From Deltaproteobacteria bacterium (lineage in GTDB: Bacteria > Lernaellota > Lernaellaia > JACKCT01): a stretch of 45,132 bases of DNA. The first letter of the stretch is position 1. Every line of letters starts with the position of its first letter. Made by a program: the position numbers and the translations under genes. Below are positions 16,595-25,691 of this stretch, one piece after another. Below the pieces are notes generated by a model. The model was not told the DNA's origin, made no database searches, and was given only the letters and a program-made list of their open reading frames with translations. The stretch is from positions 1 through 45,132 of the forward strand of contig JADLEX010000058.1 in NCBI GenBank assembly GCA_020845895.1, given 5' to 3'.

Positions 16595-18058
16595 ATGCGT
16601 GGACCCCATCTGAATCGGATGACGCCGGCCTCGTGGATCGCCGCGATCCTGCTGGCCGCGTTTCTGTGCCCGGCCGTCGCCTCGGCGCAGGAAGAGGGCT
16701 ACGTCCCGCTTTCGGGCGAGTTTGCCGAGAAGCAGTACTTCGGCAAGAAGATCACGATGGACTATCAGGACGCCGAGATCAAAAGCGTTCTGCGCGTGAT
16801 CTCCGAGGTGTCGGGGATGAACATCGTGACCGGCGATGACGTCGTCGGCAAGGTCACGATCAAGCTGCAGAACGTGCCGTGGGACCAGGCGCTCGACGTC
16901 ATCCTGCAGACCAAGAAGCTCGGCATGATCCAGGAAGGCAACATCATCCGGGTCGCGCCGCAGCAAACCCTGCAGGCCGAGAGCACGCAGAAGCTTGCCT
17001 CCGAGCAGTCCAAGCTCATGCTCGAGGAACTGCTGCTCGAGATGGTGCCGGTTTCCTACGCCAACGCCGACGACCTCGTGAACCCGCTGCGCACCGTGCT
17101 CTCCTCGCGCGGCTTCGTCGCCGTCGACAAGCGCACAAACGTCATCGTCATCAAGGACATCAAGCAGAATCTCGAACAGGCGAAAAAGCTGATCGTCAAC
17201 CTCGACACGCAGACGCCGCAGGTCATGATTCAGGCGCGCATCGTCGAGGCGAACACCGACTTCACCCGCGAGCTGGGCGTCAAGTGGGGCGGTTACTACG
17301 TCGCCGACGCGGCCCACGGCAACTCCACGGGCATGACCTTCCCCAACAGCGTGCGCGTCACGGGCGCGAACGCGCTGGGCGAGTCCACGCAAAACACGAC
17401 GACCGCGACGGTCGGCTCCTCGCGGGCCGGCTCGGCGATTTCGACCCTCAACAACGCGAACTACGTCGTGAACCTGCCGGCGCCCATCGGCCTCGGCGCG
17501 GGCGGCGGCGTGGGCATCACGATGGGCTCCATCAACGACGTCGTGGCCCTCGACCTGCAACTCTCGGCGATGGAAAACCGCGGTGAAGGTCGGGTCATCA
17601 GCCAGCCCAAGATCGTGACCCTCGACAACAAGAAGGCCAACATCACGTCGGGCGTGAGCATTCCGTTCCAGATCCGTCAGCAGGGCGAAACATCACTGTC
17701 GTTCATCGAGGCGAACCTCAACCTGATCGTCACGCCGCACGTCACCAACGACAAGAGCATCGTGATGGTCATCGAGATCGCGAAGAACGCGCCGAACACG
17801 TCGATCCCGACGTCCACGGGCGATCCGGCCATCGACAAAAAGGAAGCCAAGACCGAGACCCTCGTGCGCAACGGCGAGACCACCGTCATCGGCGGTATCT
17901 TCTCGTCCGAGGAAAGCCGCACCGAGCTGTCGGTTCCCTGGCTGTCCAAGATTCCGGTGCTCGGCTTCTTCTTCCGCGACCGCAAGCAGACGAACAAGCG
18001 GTCCGAGCTGTTGATCTTCATCACGCCGCGCATTGTCCAGGACAAGCCGGTCGTGTGA
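16595..18058 (+). CDS. pilQ: Type IV pilus secretin PilQ (short form)
   Basis: PilQ forms the outer-membrane channel for the pilus. The 487-aa precursor has a signal peptide (cleavage near ASA/QE, about residue 30). An N0/STN-type domain (ITMDYQDAEIKSVLRVISEV, then VPWDQALDVILQTKKLGM) is followed by an N1 domain (YANADDLVNPLRTVLSSRG). The secretin core runs from RIVEANTDFTRELGVKWGG to the signature NGETTVIGGIF, then VPWLSKIPVLGFFFR and ELLIFITPRIV. It lacks the N-terminal AMIN domains that make most PilQ proteins 600-900 aa, so peptidoglycan binding must come from elsewhere or be absent. A strong AGGAGGG site lies 7 bases before the ATG. Confidence 0.95.
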   Translation: MRGPHLNRMTPASWIAAILLAAFLCPAVASAQEEGYVPLSGEFAEKQYFGKKITMDYQDAEIKSVLRVISEVSGMNIVTGDDVVGKVTIKLQNVPWDQALDVILQTKKLGMIQEGNIIRVAPQQTLQAESTQKLASEQSKLMLEELLLEMVPVSYANADDLVNPLRTVLSSRGFVAVDKRTNVIVIKDIKQNLEQAKKLIVNLDTQTPQVMIQARIVEANTDFTRELGVKWGGYYVADAAHGNSTGMTFPNSVRVTGANALGESTQNTTTATVGSSRAGSAISTLNNANYVVNLPAPIGLGAGGGVGITMGSINDVVALDLQLSAMENRGEGRVISQPKIVTLDNKKANITSGVSIPFQIRQQGETSLSFIEANLNLIVTPHVTNDKSIVMVIEIAKNAPNTSIPTSTGDPAIDKKEAKTETLVRNGETTVIGGIFSSEESRTELSVPWLSKIPVLGFFFRDRKQTNKRSELLIFITPRIVQDKPVV

Positions 18059-18107
18059 CGAATCGGGCGGTCCGGCGCGACGCGCCGGGCGGCCTCGCGA
18101 GTGAAGC

Positions 18108-19223
18108 GTGAGATCTTTGACATGGAAAGGCGCTCCCCAACCGCACCTCGCTTGGTTTGACGCCGGGCCGCTGGAGCGGGCGCGAGATCATCTCGCGCGG
18201 GAGATTCGCCGGGAAGCCGCGGGCGGACGGGTCGTGATCGTCACGAGCCGAAACGTCCACCGGCTGTACCGCGAACGCTTTTTCGTTCCGCTCGCCCGGG
18301 CGCTCGACGCGCCCGAACCGGTTCGCCTGCCGGACGGCGAGGATCGAAAGGGCGTCGCCGAGTGGACTTCGATCTTTGAAAATCTGCTGGCCAATCGAAT
18401 CGATCGTCGCGACGTGATCGTCGCGGTGGGCGGCGGCGTCCTCACCGACGTTGCGGGCTTCGCCGCGGCGACCTTCAAGCGCGGCCTCGCGTGGATCAGC
18501 GTGCCCACCACCCTCACGGGGCAGGTGGACGCCGCGATCGGCGGGAAGACCGCGGTGGATTTCGGCGCGGCGAAGAACATGATCGGGGCGTTCTGGCAAC
18601 CGCGCGCGGTGGCGCTGATTCCGGCGTTTCTCGAAACGTTGCCGGATCGGGAGATCCGCTGCGGGCTCGCCGAGGTCGTCAAGACGGGCTTGGGGCTCGA
18701 TGCGCGGTTCTTCCGCTGGATCGAGCGGCACGTCGACGATCTGCGAAATCGCGATCAAACCGCGCTCTCCCGCGTGGTGCGCGTGTGCGCAGCCGCGAAG
18801 CTGCGGGTCGTCGCCGACGATCCTCTGGATCAGGGCGGACGCGCCGTCCTGAATCTGGGTCACACCGTCGGGCACGCGGCCGAGGCCGCCGGAAATTTCC
18901 GGCGCTGGAACCACGGTGAGTGCGTGGCGACGGGGATGGTGGTGATGGCAAGGCTCGCCGAGCGACGGGGTTATTTGACCGTCGCGGCGCGAACGCGTTT
19001 GGAACGCTTGATCGACGAACTCGACCTGCTGCCGCGGCGTTTGCCGAAACCGGAAGAGGTCGAATCGTTCCTTATGCTCGACAAGAAGAAGATTGGCCGG
19101 CGGATTGTCGCCGTGATCCCGGGTCCGATCGGAGAATTCCGATTGGAACCGCTGGATCCGAGGGAGTTGGTGGAAGCTCGATACTGGTCCGGGTTCCGCA
19201 AGACCGGGAGGAAGGTCTCATGA
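18108..19223 (+). CDS. aroB: 3-dehydroquinate synthase
   Basis: AroB converts DAHP to 3-dehydroquinate, the second step of the shikimate pathway, using NAD+ and a divalent metal. The 371-aa length fits the family. Visible motifs are LPDGEDRKG, the NAD-binding VAVGGGVLTDVAGFAAATFKRG, the PTTLTGQVDAAIGGKTAVD loop, KNMIGAFWQP, and metal ligands in CGLAEVVKTG and LNLGHTVGHAAE. The start is GTG at 18108; TTG 18117 is an alternative. An aroB gene directly after pilQ is a familiar arrangement in proteobacteria, though here aroK is missing between them. Its stop overlaps the next ATG by four bases. Confidence 0.95.
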   Translation: MRSLTWKGAPQPHLAWFDAGPLERARDHLAREIRREAAGGRVVIVTSRNVHRLYRERFFVPLARALDAPEPVRLPDGEDRKGVAEWTSIFENLLANRIDRRDVIVAVGGGVLTDVAGFAAATFKRGLAWISVPTTLTGQVDAAIGGKTAVDFGAAKNMIGAFWQPRAVALIPAFLETLPDREIRCGLAEVVKTGLGLDARFFRWIERHVDDLRNRDQTALSRVVRVCAAAKLRVVADDPLDQGGRAVLNLGHTVGHAAEAAGNFRRWNHGECVATGMVVMARLAERRGYLTVAARTRLERLIDELDLLPRRLPKPEEVESFLMLDKKKIGRRIVAVIPGPIGEFRLEPLDPRELVEARYWSGFRKTGRKVS

Positions 19224-20011
19224 GAAAGTGGTTCATTTTGGTCGCGTTCGCCATGGTTCTCGGTTCGCTCGCGATCGTGGCTTCGTGCGGCGAGACCGAT
19301 CCGGCCCAAGCCCCGGCGGGTGCGGGGATCGAGTTTGTCGCTGAGACGGGCGATGGCGAGGCGGTGGTCTTCACGTTGGATTATGGGACTCACGAGATCT
19401 GTGGTATCGAAATCCCAGACTCCTGCCAGGAAGCGTTTTACGCCAGAATGGAGCAATACTGCGTCGAGCCACACATGCAAAGATATCCAGACAAGACGCA
19501 GGCCGTGGCTGAAGCAGAATGCAAAGATCGAACGGTGTGGTGCGATTATACGCTCACGCCGATCAGCGAAGGCAGTTCCGAAACGTTGGGCGCTTTGGCT
19601 GCGATTTTCGAGGAAGGGGAGTGCGGGTACTACGAGCAGATCCTCGTCGCGATCGTGAGTCGTTCGTCCGGTTCTTCGGCGAGTACAGACGTCGTCGCTG
19701 GAGTGCCGCTCAACGGCGTCGAAGTGCGTTGGGTGACACAGGGTCCGCTCTTCGAACTCTATGAGTTGTCGGATGTCCCGGGCGAAATCCCGCCACTCGC
19801 CAATCCCTATATGGATGAGACTGATGACCGGGGAATTACGGAACTGAAGGTCCGCTTCCCGCTTCCGATCGCGGCCGGTTCTCAGATCGATCGAATCGTG
19901 ACGGTCGACATCGGCGTGGATGTGGCGTCTTACAAGTTTACGGTGACGACCGAAGAGGGCGACACCAGTACGGGCGACGACGACGACGCGACCGACGACG
20001 ACGCGGGTTGA
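19220..20011 (+). CDS. Lipoprotein with C-terminal Asp-rich tail
   Basis: A 263-aa lipoprotein of unknown function. The signal MRKWFILVAFAMVLGSLAIV ends in lipobox VASC (Cys near residue 23). The mature part has many Cys (about residues 70-140: CGIEIPDSC, YCVEPHM, AECKDRTVWCDY, GECGYY), suggesting disulfides. It ends in a short acidic tail GDDDDATDDDAG without the GCGC ending seen further on. GGGAGGAAGG lies 7 bases upstream of the ATG, which overlaps the aroB stop (ATGA). I do not recognise the family. The link to aroB is positional only. Confidence 0.82.
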   Translation: MRKWFILVAFAMVLGSLAIVASCGETDPAQAPAGAGIEFVAETGDGEAVVFTLDYGTHEICGIEIPDSCQEAFYARMEQYCVEPHMQRYPDKTQAVAEAECKDRTVWCDYTLTPISEGSSETLGALAAIFEEGECGYYEQILVAIVSRSSGSSASTDVVAGVPLNGVEVRWVTQGPLFELYELSDVPGEIPPLANPYMDETDDRGITELKVRFPLPIAAGSQIDRIVTVDIGVDVASYKFTVTTEEGDTSTGDDDDATDDDAG

Positions 20012-20036
20012 TCGCTCGATAGACTCGAAAACACGG

Positions 20037-20058
20037 CGGGCGCCCCTCGGGGCGCCCG
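20037..20058. terminator. Hairpin between convergent genes
   Basis: A 10-bp perfect GC stem (CGGGCGCCCC and GGGGCGCCCG) with a minimal loop (the two central bases, or six if the inner pairs open) lies between the ends of the lipoprotein gene and the minus-strand nucleotidyltransferase gene. T-tracts are poor on both sides, so it may act as a weak bidirectional terminator or an mRNA end stabiliser. Confidence 0.55.
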
Positions 20059-20089
20059 TTGACGTTGGAGGCCGATCATCGTCGGCCCG

Positions 20090-20827
20090 TTACTTCTCAT
20101 TCTCCTTCGCGGTCCATCGCCGCCGGGCGTCCTCCAGCCGGTCCAGTGTGCCGACGTCCGAACTGAATCCCCGGACCACGTAGCCGCCGACGGACAGGCC
20201 CGCGGCGATCGCGGCCGCGATGGCGTCCGTCAGGTAGAATTCGCCGTTCGCGCTCGGCGCGAGGTCGGAGATGAAGTCGAAGACGCGGGCATCGAGCAGG
20301 CAGATCCCGCGTTTGTTCAAATTCGTCGTGCTCGTTCCCTTCGGCGGCTTCTCGATGATGCGTTCGACGCGCCCGTCGCCGTTCAGATACACCGCCGCGC
20401 CTTCCCACGGATCGTCGATCTCGTCGCACATGATCGACCAGTCGAACCCGCCGTCGAGATGAAACTCCAAAAACTCGGTGTAGTTGCGCGCGTCGAGCAC
20501 GAAGATGTCGCCGTACGCGAGAAAAAACGGCGTCGTCTGAACAGACATTTCCGCCTGGGCGAGCGCGTGCGCGGTGCCTTTTGCCTCGCCCTGACGCACG
20601 AAACTCGTCGCCACGTCCCAGCGCTCGCCGTCGGCGAAGTACGCCTCGACCTTCGCGGCGAGCCAGCCCGTCACGAAGACGACGTTGTCCACGCCCGCGG
20701 AGACGAACCCTCGCAGCACGTGTTCCGCAAGGGGCCAAGGGCCCACGCTGACGAGCGCCTTGGGGATCGCCTTTGTCAGCGGACGCAGACGCGTCCCCGG
20801 TCCAGCCGCCAGAATGACCCCGTCCAT
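20090..20827 (-). CDS. Sugar-phosphate nucleotidyltransferase
   Basis: This 245-aa protein belongs to the nucleotidyltransferase family that couples NTP and a sugar 1-phosphate to make NDP-sugars. The N-terminus has the signature LAAGPGTRLRPLTKAIPKAL, with the substrate-binding Lys in PKAL. AYGDIFVLDA carries the metal-binding Asp, and IIEKPPKG carries the second conserved Lys. The length corresponds to the catalytic domain alone, without the left-handed helix of GlmU or GDP-mannose pyrophosphorylases. The real sugar cannot be told. It is a single gene facing the pilus operon; no other polysaccharide genes are adjacent. Confidence 0.9.
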   Translation of the reverse strand: MDGVILAAGPGTRLRPLTKAIPKALVSVGPWPLAEHVLRGFVSAGVDNVVFVTGWLAAKVEAYFADGERWDVATSFVRQGEAKGTAHALAQAEMSVQTTPFFLAYGDIFVLDARNYTEFLEFHLDGGFDWSIMCDEIDDPWEGAAVYLNGDGRVERIIEKPPKGTSTTNLNKRGICLLDARVFDFISDLAPSANGEFYLTDAIAAAIAAGLSVGGYVVRGFSSDVGTLDRLEDARRRWTAKENEK

Positions 20828-21010
20828 CGGCGCGTGTCCGTCCTTTCAAGTCTCAATGAAACGGAAATTGCCGTTTGATTCTTATACCACATCGCGACGT
20901 TCCGAGAACCCGTTGGACACTCACCGGCGCTTGCGTTGCGCCGATCACTTTCGGCCGCCGCGCGCGCGGTCTAAGATCGAAGGGAATCGCAACGCGGGAT
21001 CGGCGGGCCG

Positions 21011-22048
21011 GTGTCGATTGGAATCCAAAACCTCTGGCGGATGGGCTACGGCACGCTGGGCTGGCACGTGGCAGGGCGGCGGCGTCCGCTGAACGTCATG
21101 CTGTCGCTCACCGACCGCTGCACCTACCTGTGCAACTACTGCCAGATTCCGCTGCGCAAGAGCCGCGAGATGACGCTCGAAGAGCTTCGCACGCTCTTCG
21201 GCCAGATGCGCGAGGCGGGCGTGGCGCGCCTTGGCCTGTGGGGCGGTGAGCCGCTGGTGCGCAAGGACATCGCCGAGATCCTTCGAAGCGCGAAGGAGCA
21301 CGGATTCTACATCAGCGTGGACACCAACGGGCAACTCGCGTCGAAGCGTCTAGACGCGGTGCCGTACGCGGATCACTTCGTCGTCTCGCTCGACGGTCGC
21401 GAGGACGCGCACGACCGCAACCGCGTCGCCGGCGCGCACGCGGGCGCGATCGAGGGAATCCGCCTGCTCGCCGGCCGCACGCGGCTGTGGACGATCACCG
21501 TGCTCACGCGACACAACCTCGGCGACATCGACTATGTGCTCGATCTCGCGCGCACGCACGGCTTTTTGGCCACGTTTCAGGTGCTGCACCACAACGAGGT
21601 GCTCGGGTACAACTCGGGCGATCTCGCGCCCGCGGACGACGATCTGCGCGGCGCGGTGGCGCGCCTGATCGACGCCAAGGAGCGCGGCGCGCCGATCGCG
21701 AACACGGCGCACTACCTGCGCTACCTGCGCGCGTGGCCCGACTACGCGAAGCCCATGAGCCGCGAGCGCGTCGGCTGGCTGCCGTGCGTCGCGGGGGATC
21801 TGTTCGCGAACATCGACACCAACGGCGACCTGTACCCCTGCTCGCTCACCGTGGGGCTGGTCCCGAAAAAGAACGTGCTCGAAGTGGGTTTCGCCGAGGC
21901 ATTCCGCGCGACCTCGCGCATGGGCTGCGAGTCGTGCGATGCGTCGTGCTACGTGGAATACAACCACCTGCACGCGCTGCACCCCGGCGCGATCGCCGAT
22001 TTCACCGGCGCGGTGGCGCTCAGGAAGACGGCCCCGGCGGCGCCATGA
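21011..22048 (+). CDS. Radical SAM protein with SPASM-like C-terminal cysteines
   Basis: The 345-aa protein has the [4Fe-4S]/SAM motif C37-x3-C41-x2-C44 (CTYLCNYC) and a SAM-contacting GGEPL motif (WGGEPLVRKD). The TIM-barrel core continues to about residue 240. A C-terminal Cys set follows (LPCVAG, NGDLYPCSLTVG, GCESCDASCYVEYN), as in SPASM/twitch proteins that hold extra clusters. Such enzymes modify peptides, cofactors or sugars; the substrate here is unknown, and no precursor peptide gene is seen beside it. The start is GTG at 21011. Its last 29 bases overlap the 3' end of the convergent GH51 gene. Confidence 0.88.
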   Translation: MSIGIQNLWRMGYGTLGWHVAGRRRPLNVMLSLTDRCTYLCNYCQIPLRKSREMTLEELRTLFGQMREAGVARLGLWGGEPLVRKDIAEILRSAKEHGFYISVDTNGQLASKRLDAVPYADHFVVSLDGREDAHDRNRVAGAHAGAIEGIRLLAGRTRLWTITVLTRHNLGDIDYVLDLARTHGFLATFQVLHHNEVLGYNSGDLAPADDDLRGAVARLIDAKERGAPIANTAHYLRYLRAWPDYAKPMSRERVGWLPCVAGDLFANIDTNGDLYPCSLTVGLVPKKNVLEVGFAEAFRATSRMGCESCDASCYVEYNHLHALHPGAIADFTGAVALRKTAPAAP

Positions 22049-23498
22049 CGCCAGCCAGCCGCGCCACGCACGCGGCCGGCAACTCGATCTCATCCCCGTC
22101 CCACGGCCGCTCCAGGGCGCGCACAGCCTCCGGATGCGCGAAATCGTTGCGCAGGTCGGGATGCGGCGCTGAGAGAATTTCGATCGAAGTCCAGCGCACT
22201 CCCGGCGCGTCGACGCGCACGCGCACCGGACCGTGCCAGCGCCGCTGCGCCACCACCGCACCGATGGCGTCGCCGTCGCGCGCGGCCCACGCCTCGACGG
22301 TCGGGATTGCGCCGGTCGGCGGGATCGCGCCCAGTTTGCGCGTCGAGAACGTCGGGCCGATCGGCGTGACCGCGAGGCGTTCGCCGCGCAGCGCGGCGGC
22401 GAACATGCGCATGACGTGCCAGAGCGGGGTGACGACGACGCGCGACGCGTCCGCGCGAATGAGGCCGAGCACGTTGATCGCCTGGGCGAGATTGGCCATG
22501 CCCACGACCTCGGCGTGCTCGACGATGGCGCCCGCCATGCCCGCGAGCGCCACGGCGTCGCGCATGCGCCACCACGTCTTGTAGGTCTGCAAGACCCACC
22601 ACCACAGGTTCCACTCGTCGAGCGCGATGCGCACGCGCCCGGCGAGGCCCGCGTCGCGGATCTGCGCGGCGACGAAGCGGATCTTGCGGGCGACCTCGAC
22701 GCCCGCCGCGCACAGGCTCGCGTGGTTAGCCGCGCCGCCGCCGATGGGCCGCGCGAGGTAGAGCGGATTGTTCATGCTCGGCAGGTAGACGTGCAGCGCC
22801 AGATACGCCATGCGCTCGCCGACTTCGCCGAGAACGACCGGGTTCCATTCGGGCCACAGATCGCACGTGCCCACCGCCACGGGCGTGATGGATGCATCCG
22901 CCTCGCTCATCGCGGCGTGGAATTCGCGGTAGCGCCCGGCATAGGTCTTCGCGTCGCAGTGCCCGATCGACCAGAAGCCGTAGGTCTCGTTGCCGATGCC
23001 CCACACGCGCACGCCGAGCGGATCGGTCGCGCCGTTTCGCGCGCGTTGCTCCGCCTCGGGGCCACGTGTTTGATTGCAGTACGCAACCCAATCGGCGGCT
23101 TCGCGCGGCGTGCCGCTGCCGAGGTTAATGTTGATGTAGGGCTCCGCGCCGAGATCGCGGCACAGCGCGACGAACTCGTGCGTGCCGAAAAGGTTGGGAT
23201 CCTTCGGGCCGAGCAGCGGGCCGTAGCGCCCCCAGTATTTGTTGGGGCGCACGGGGCGATTCGACCCGACGCCGTCGCGCCAATGGTAGCCATCGGCGAA
23301 GAGTCCGCCGGGCCAACGCAGGATCGGCACGCCCATCTCGCGCATCCGGCGCACGATCTCGTCGCGCGGTCGTCCGGCGGCGTCGAGCAGGCCGCCGCGA
23401 TACAGGCACGCGCCCAGGTTCTCGAGGAAATGGCCGAAGAGCCACGGCGAAATCGCGGGGCCGGGCGACTGTGGATCGATGCGAAGAGTGGCAAGCAT
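22020..23498 (-). CDS. GH51 alpha-L-arabinofuranosidase
   Basis: The 492-aa enzyme lacks a signal peptide and should act in the cytoplasm, releasing L-arabinose from arabino-oligosaccharides by a retaining mechanism. The N-terminal barrel starts with SPWLFGHFLENLG and LRWPGGLFADGYHWRDGVG. The acid/base is E171 in WGIGNETYG and the nucleophile is E295 in ALDEWNLWW, at spacings matching characterised GH51 enzymes. A beta-sandwich follows to the end. It is the last gene of a minus-strand operon, 63 bases after rsgA. The presence of a sugar:cation symporter gene at 40433-41911 would fit uptake of the product, but the two are 17 kb apart. Confidence 0.93.
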   Translation of the reverse strand: MLATLRIDPQSPGPAISPWLFGHFLENLGACLYRGGLLDAAGRPRDEIVRRMREMGVPILRWPGGLFADGYHWRDGVGSNRPVRPNKYWGRYGPLLGPKDPNLFGTHEFVALCRDLGAEPYININLGSGTPREAADWVAYCNQTRGPEAEQRARNGATDPLGVRVWGIGNETYGFWSIGHCDAKTYAGRYREFHAAMSEADASITPVAVGTCDLWPEWNPVVLGEVGERMAYLALHVYLPSMNNPLYLARPIGGGAANHASLCAAGVEVARKIRFVAAQIRDAGLAGRVRIALDEWNLWWWVLQTYKTWWRMRDAVALAGMAGAIVEHAEVVGMANLAQAINVLGLIRADASRVVVTPLWHVMRMFAAALRGERLAVTPIGPTFSTRKLGAIPPTGAIPTVEAWAARDGDAIGAVVAQRRWHGPVRVRVDAPGVRWTSIEILSAPHPDLRNDFAHPEAVRALERPWDGDEIELPAACVARLAGVMAPPGPSS

Positions 23499-23561
23499 GG
23501 CGGGCTCCGATGCGCGGCCATGATACGACCGGATGGAGGGAGGTCAACGCGACGCGAACGC

Positions 23562-24518
23562 TCAGACCTGCAGCGACTCGACAATGCGGCGGTACGACGC
23601 GTAGCGATCCGGCGCGAGACGGCCGTCCTTGACGGCGCGTGCGACGGCGCAGTTCGGCTCGCCCGCGTGCAGGCAATCGCGGTAGCGGCATTCGGCGGCG
23701 ATCGCGGCGATGTCGGCGAAGGCGCGCACGACGTGCGTGGGCTCGACGCCGATGAGACTGAACTGACGCACCCCCGGCGTGTCGATCACGAAACCGTCGC
23801 CGAAGGGGTACGCGCGCGCGGTGGTGGTGGTCTGGCGGCCACGACCGGTGGTCGCGTTCATTTCCCCCACGACGATCGCGGACTCGGGCAGCAGGCGGGC
23901 CAGAATCGACGACTTACCCACGCCCGAGTGGCCGGAGAGCACGCTTGTGCCTTCGCGCATCAGCGCTGCGAGATCGTCCAGACCATCGCCGTGCGTCGCC
24001 GACACGCACACCACATCAACACCGTATGCTTCGTGGCGGCGGGCGAGGTCGATGACGCCCGGCTCGGCGCGGTCGATCTTGTTGAGCACGAGCACGAGCG
24101 GCAGCCCCATCACGGCGGCGAAGACCTGATAGCGGTCGGTGAAGCCGTCGCGATAGGGCGGGTCCGCGGCGGACTGCACGAGCACCACGCGATCGATGTT
24201 GGCGGCGAGGATCTGCGAGCGGGTCAGGTCGGCGCGGGCGAGCACGGCGAGGCGCGGCCGGATCTCGCGCACGAACTCGTCATCGCACACCACGATGTCG
24301 CCGGCGACCGCGGACAGATGTCGCGGAATCGGAAGGCGCACGGGCGCCTCCTGCTCGAAACGCACCAGGCACTGAATGCCGTAATTGGCGAGAACGCGTC
24401 CGGTTCGGGTGGGTTCGGAATCGACGGGTTCGGCACGGCGGCGCTTGCCCGCGCGGACGCCGCGATCATCGATCCGATCGACGAATTCGCCCGTGGGCTT
24501 TCGCGACCGTCCGCCCAA
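23562..24518 (-). CDS. rsgA: Ribosome small-subunit GTPase RsgA
   Basis: RsgA is a circularly permuted GTPase that helps mature the 30S subunit. The 318-aa protein shows an N-terminal OB-fold region (about residues 40-95) and the G4 motif NKID before the G1 motif GHSGVGKSS, with G3 after it (DTPGVRQF); this order proves the permutation. A C-terminal zinc motif C-x4-C-x-H-x5-C (CRYRDCLHAGEPNC) is present. The first possible start is the TTG at 24518, directly after the upstream gene's stop with GGAG a few bases before. An internal start is possible because the first 40 residues are poorly conserved and very basic. Confidence 0.94.
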   Translation of the reverse strand: MGGRSRKPTGEFVDRIDDRGVRAGKRRRAEPVDSEPTRTGRVLANYGIQCLVRFEQEAPVRLPIPRHLSAVAGDIVVCDDEFVREIRPRLAVLARADLTRSQILAANIDRVVLVQSAADPPYRDGFTDRYQVFAAVMGLPLVLVLNKIDRAEPGVIDLARRHEAYGVDVVCVSATHGDGLDDLAALMREGTSVLSGHSGVGKSSILARLLPESAIVVGEMNATTGRGRQTTTTARAYPFGDGFVIDTPGVRQFSLIGVEPTHVVRAFADIAAIAAECRYRDCLHAGEPNCAVARAVKDGRLAPDRYASYRRIVESLQV

Positions 24519-25691
24519 CTACTCCGACCCGATTCCGGTGAGGCCGTACAGGTCCGCGAACTTCGTCATCCAGCCCATGACCTGCATGTCGCTGTCCATG
24601 TCCTGTCCGAGGTTGACCGTGGAGAACTCGTAGTAGGACGTGTCGCCCTCAACCCGGGCCAGTTTCTTCTTCTGCTCGTCGATCTTCTCAACGAAGGTGC
24701 GGTAGCGGTTCAGCGTCGCGGGGCTCTGCGCGAACGCCTCTTCGACGGGCTTTCCCTTCGCCTCGTCCTCGATCTTTTTCTTTTCGCCCTCGAAGAAGTC
24801 GATACGCCGCACGATGGCGTCGCGCTCGGACCGGTTCACGAATTTGAACTCGCCCTTCTTCGGCACGATGCGCAGCACGCCGACCTCGCGCCCGCGCGCG
24901 GGCACCTGCAGCACCGGCACGCCGGCCATGTCCTGCACATCCTGGCTGAAGATGCCGCTGTGATTGCCCGCGAGCACGAACGCGACGCCCTTCACCTTGT
25001 CGGCGAATTTGCGCGTCTCGTCCTTGTTCAGGTGCGCGAGCGCGACGACGAAGTCGGCCTTGCCCTTGAGTTCGGAGACCGCGGCGACGGCCGCCTCGAT
25101 CGGGTCTTGGACCTCGTACCCCTGCGTATTCACCTTGATGCCGCGATAAATGAGGTCGCGCGACACGACGCCGAACAGGCCCACGCGGTAGCCGCCCGCC
25201 GAAACGACGATCGTCGTCGGTCCCACGGGTTTGCCGGATTTTTGATCGATCAGGTTCGCGGCAAGCCACGGGTACTTCGAGCGCTCGACCTGCTTCGCGA
25301 ATTCCTCGCCGCCGAGGGCAAATTCCAGCGCGCCGGGCGCGGCCCCCGTGATCTTCATGTGGTTCATGACGTCGATGAAGAGGTTTGCGCGCGAGCGCTC
25401 CTGCGACAACTCGGCGGGGCCATAGCTCGGGTGTTCGTGAAACTGGTTGCCCACGTCCACGATGAGGAGGTCCGACGCCTTCTCGCGCAGCTTCGACGCG
25501 TAGAACGCGCGCTTGGCGAGGCCGCCCGACGGGTTCGCCTTGCAGCCGCACGGGGCGTATTCGCCGCGCACGTCGCCGCTGATCATGATCGTCACCGCGC
25601 CGCCCTCCTGCGCGTTCGAGGGCCCGCACGACGCGGCGAGCGCGACCAGCAAGCCCGCCGCGACGAGCGACGCAACCCGGGACATTCTCAT
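24519..25691 (-). CDS. Metallophosphatase/5'-nucleotidase-like lipoprotein
   Basis: The 390-aa protein has a lipoprotein signal with lipobox LAASC (Cys near residue 22). The mature part resembles the N-terminal domain of UshA/5'-nucleotidase calcineurin-like phosphoesterases: MISGDVRGEYAPCGC at the first metal motif, LLIVDVGNQFHEH, then VVALAHLNKDE and VLAGNHSGIF with the later His ligands. The first motif has GDVRGE plus a CGC pair instead of the usual DxH, and GNQ replaces GNH/GND in part, so activity is uncertain. The C-terminal third is a Lys/Glu-rich helical region rather than a nucleotidase C-domain. AGAAGGG precedes the ATG. Its start overlaps the preceding gene's end by four bases. 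Confidence 0.8.
   Translation of the reverse strand: MRMSRVASLVAAGLLVALAASCGPSNAQEGGAVTIMISGDVRGEYAPCGCKANPSGGLAKRAFYASKLREKASDLLIVDVGNQFHEHPSYGPAELSQERSRANLFIDVMNHMKITGAAPGALEFALGGEEFAKQVERSKYPWLAANLIDQKSGKPVGPTTIVVSAGGYRVGLFGVVSRDLIYRGIKVNTQGYEVQDPIEAAVAAVSELKGKADFVVALAHLNKDETRKFADKVKGVAFVLAGNHSGIFSQDVQDMAGVPVLQVPARGREVGVLRIVPKKGEFKFVNRSERDAIVRRIDFFEGEKKKIEDEAKGKPVEEAFAQSPATLNRYRTFVEKIDEQKKKLARVEGDTSYYEFSTVNLGQDMDSDMQVMGWMTKFADLYGLTGIGSE

Noticed and set aside
18176-18202. Palindrome GCGCGAGATCATCTCGCGC near the aroB start
   Set aside because: It lies within coding sequence and in GC-rich DNA where such short palindromes arise by chance; no sign of regulation.
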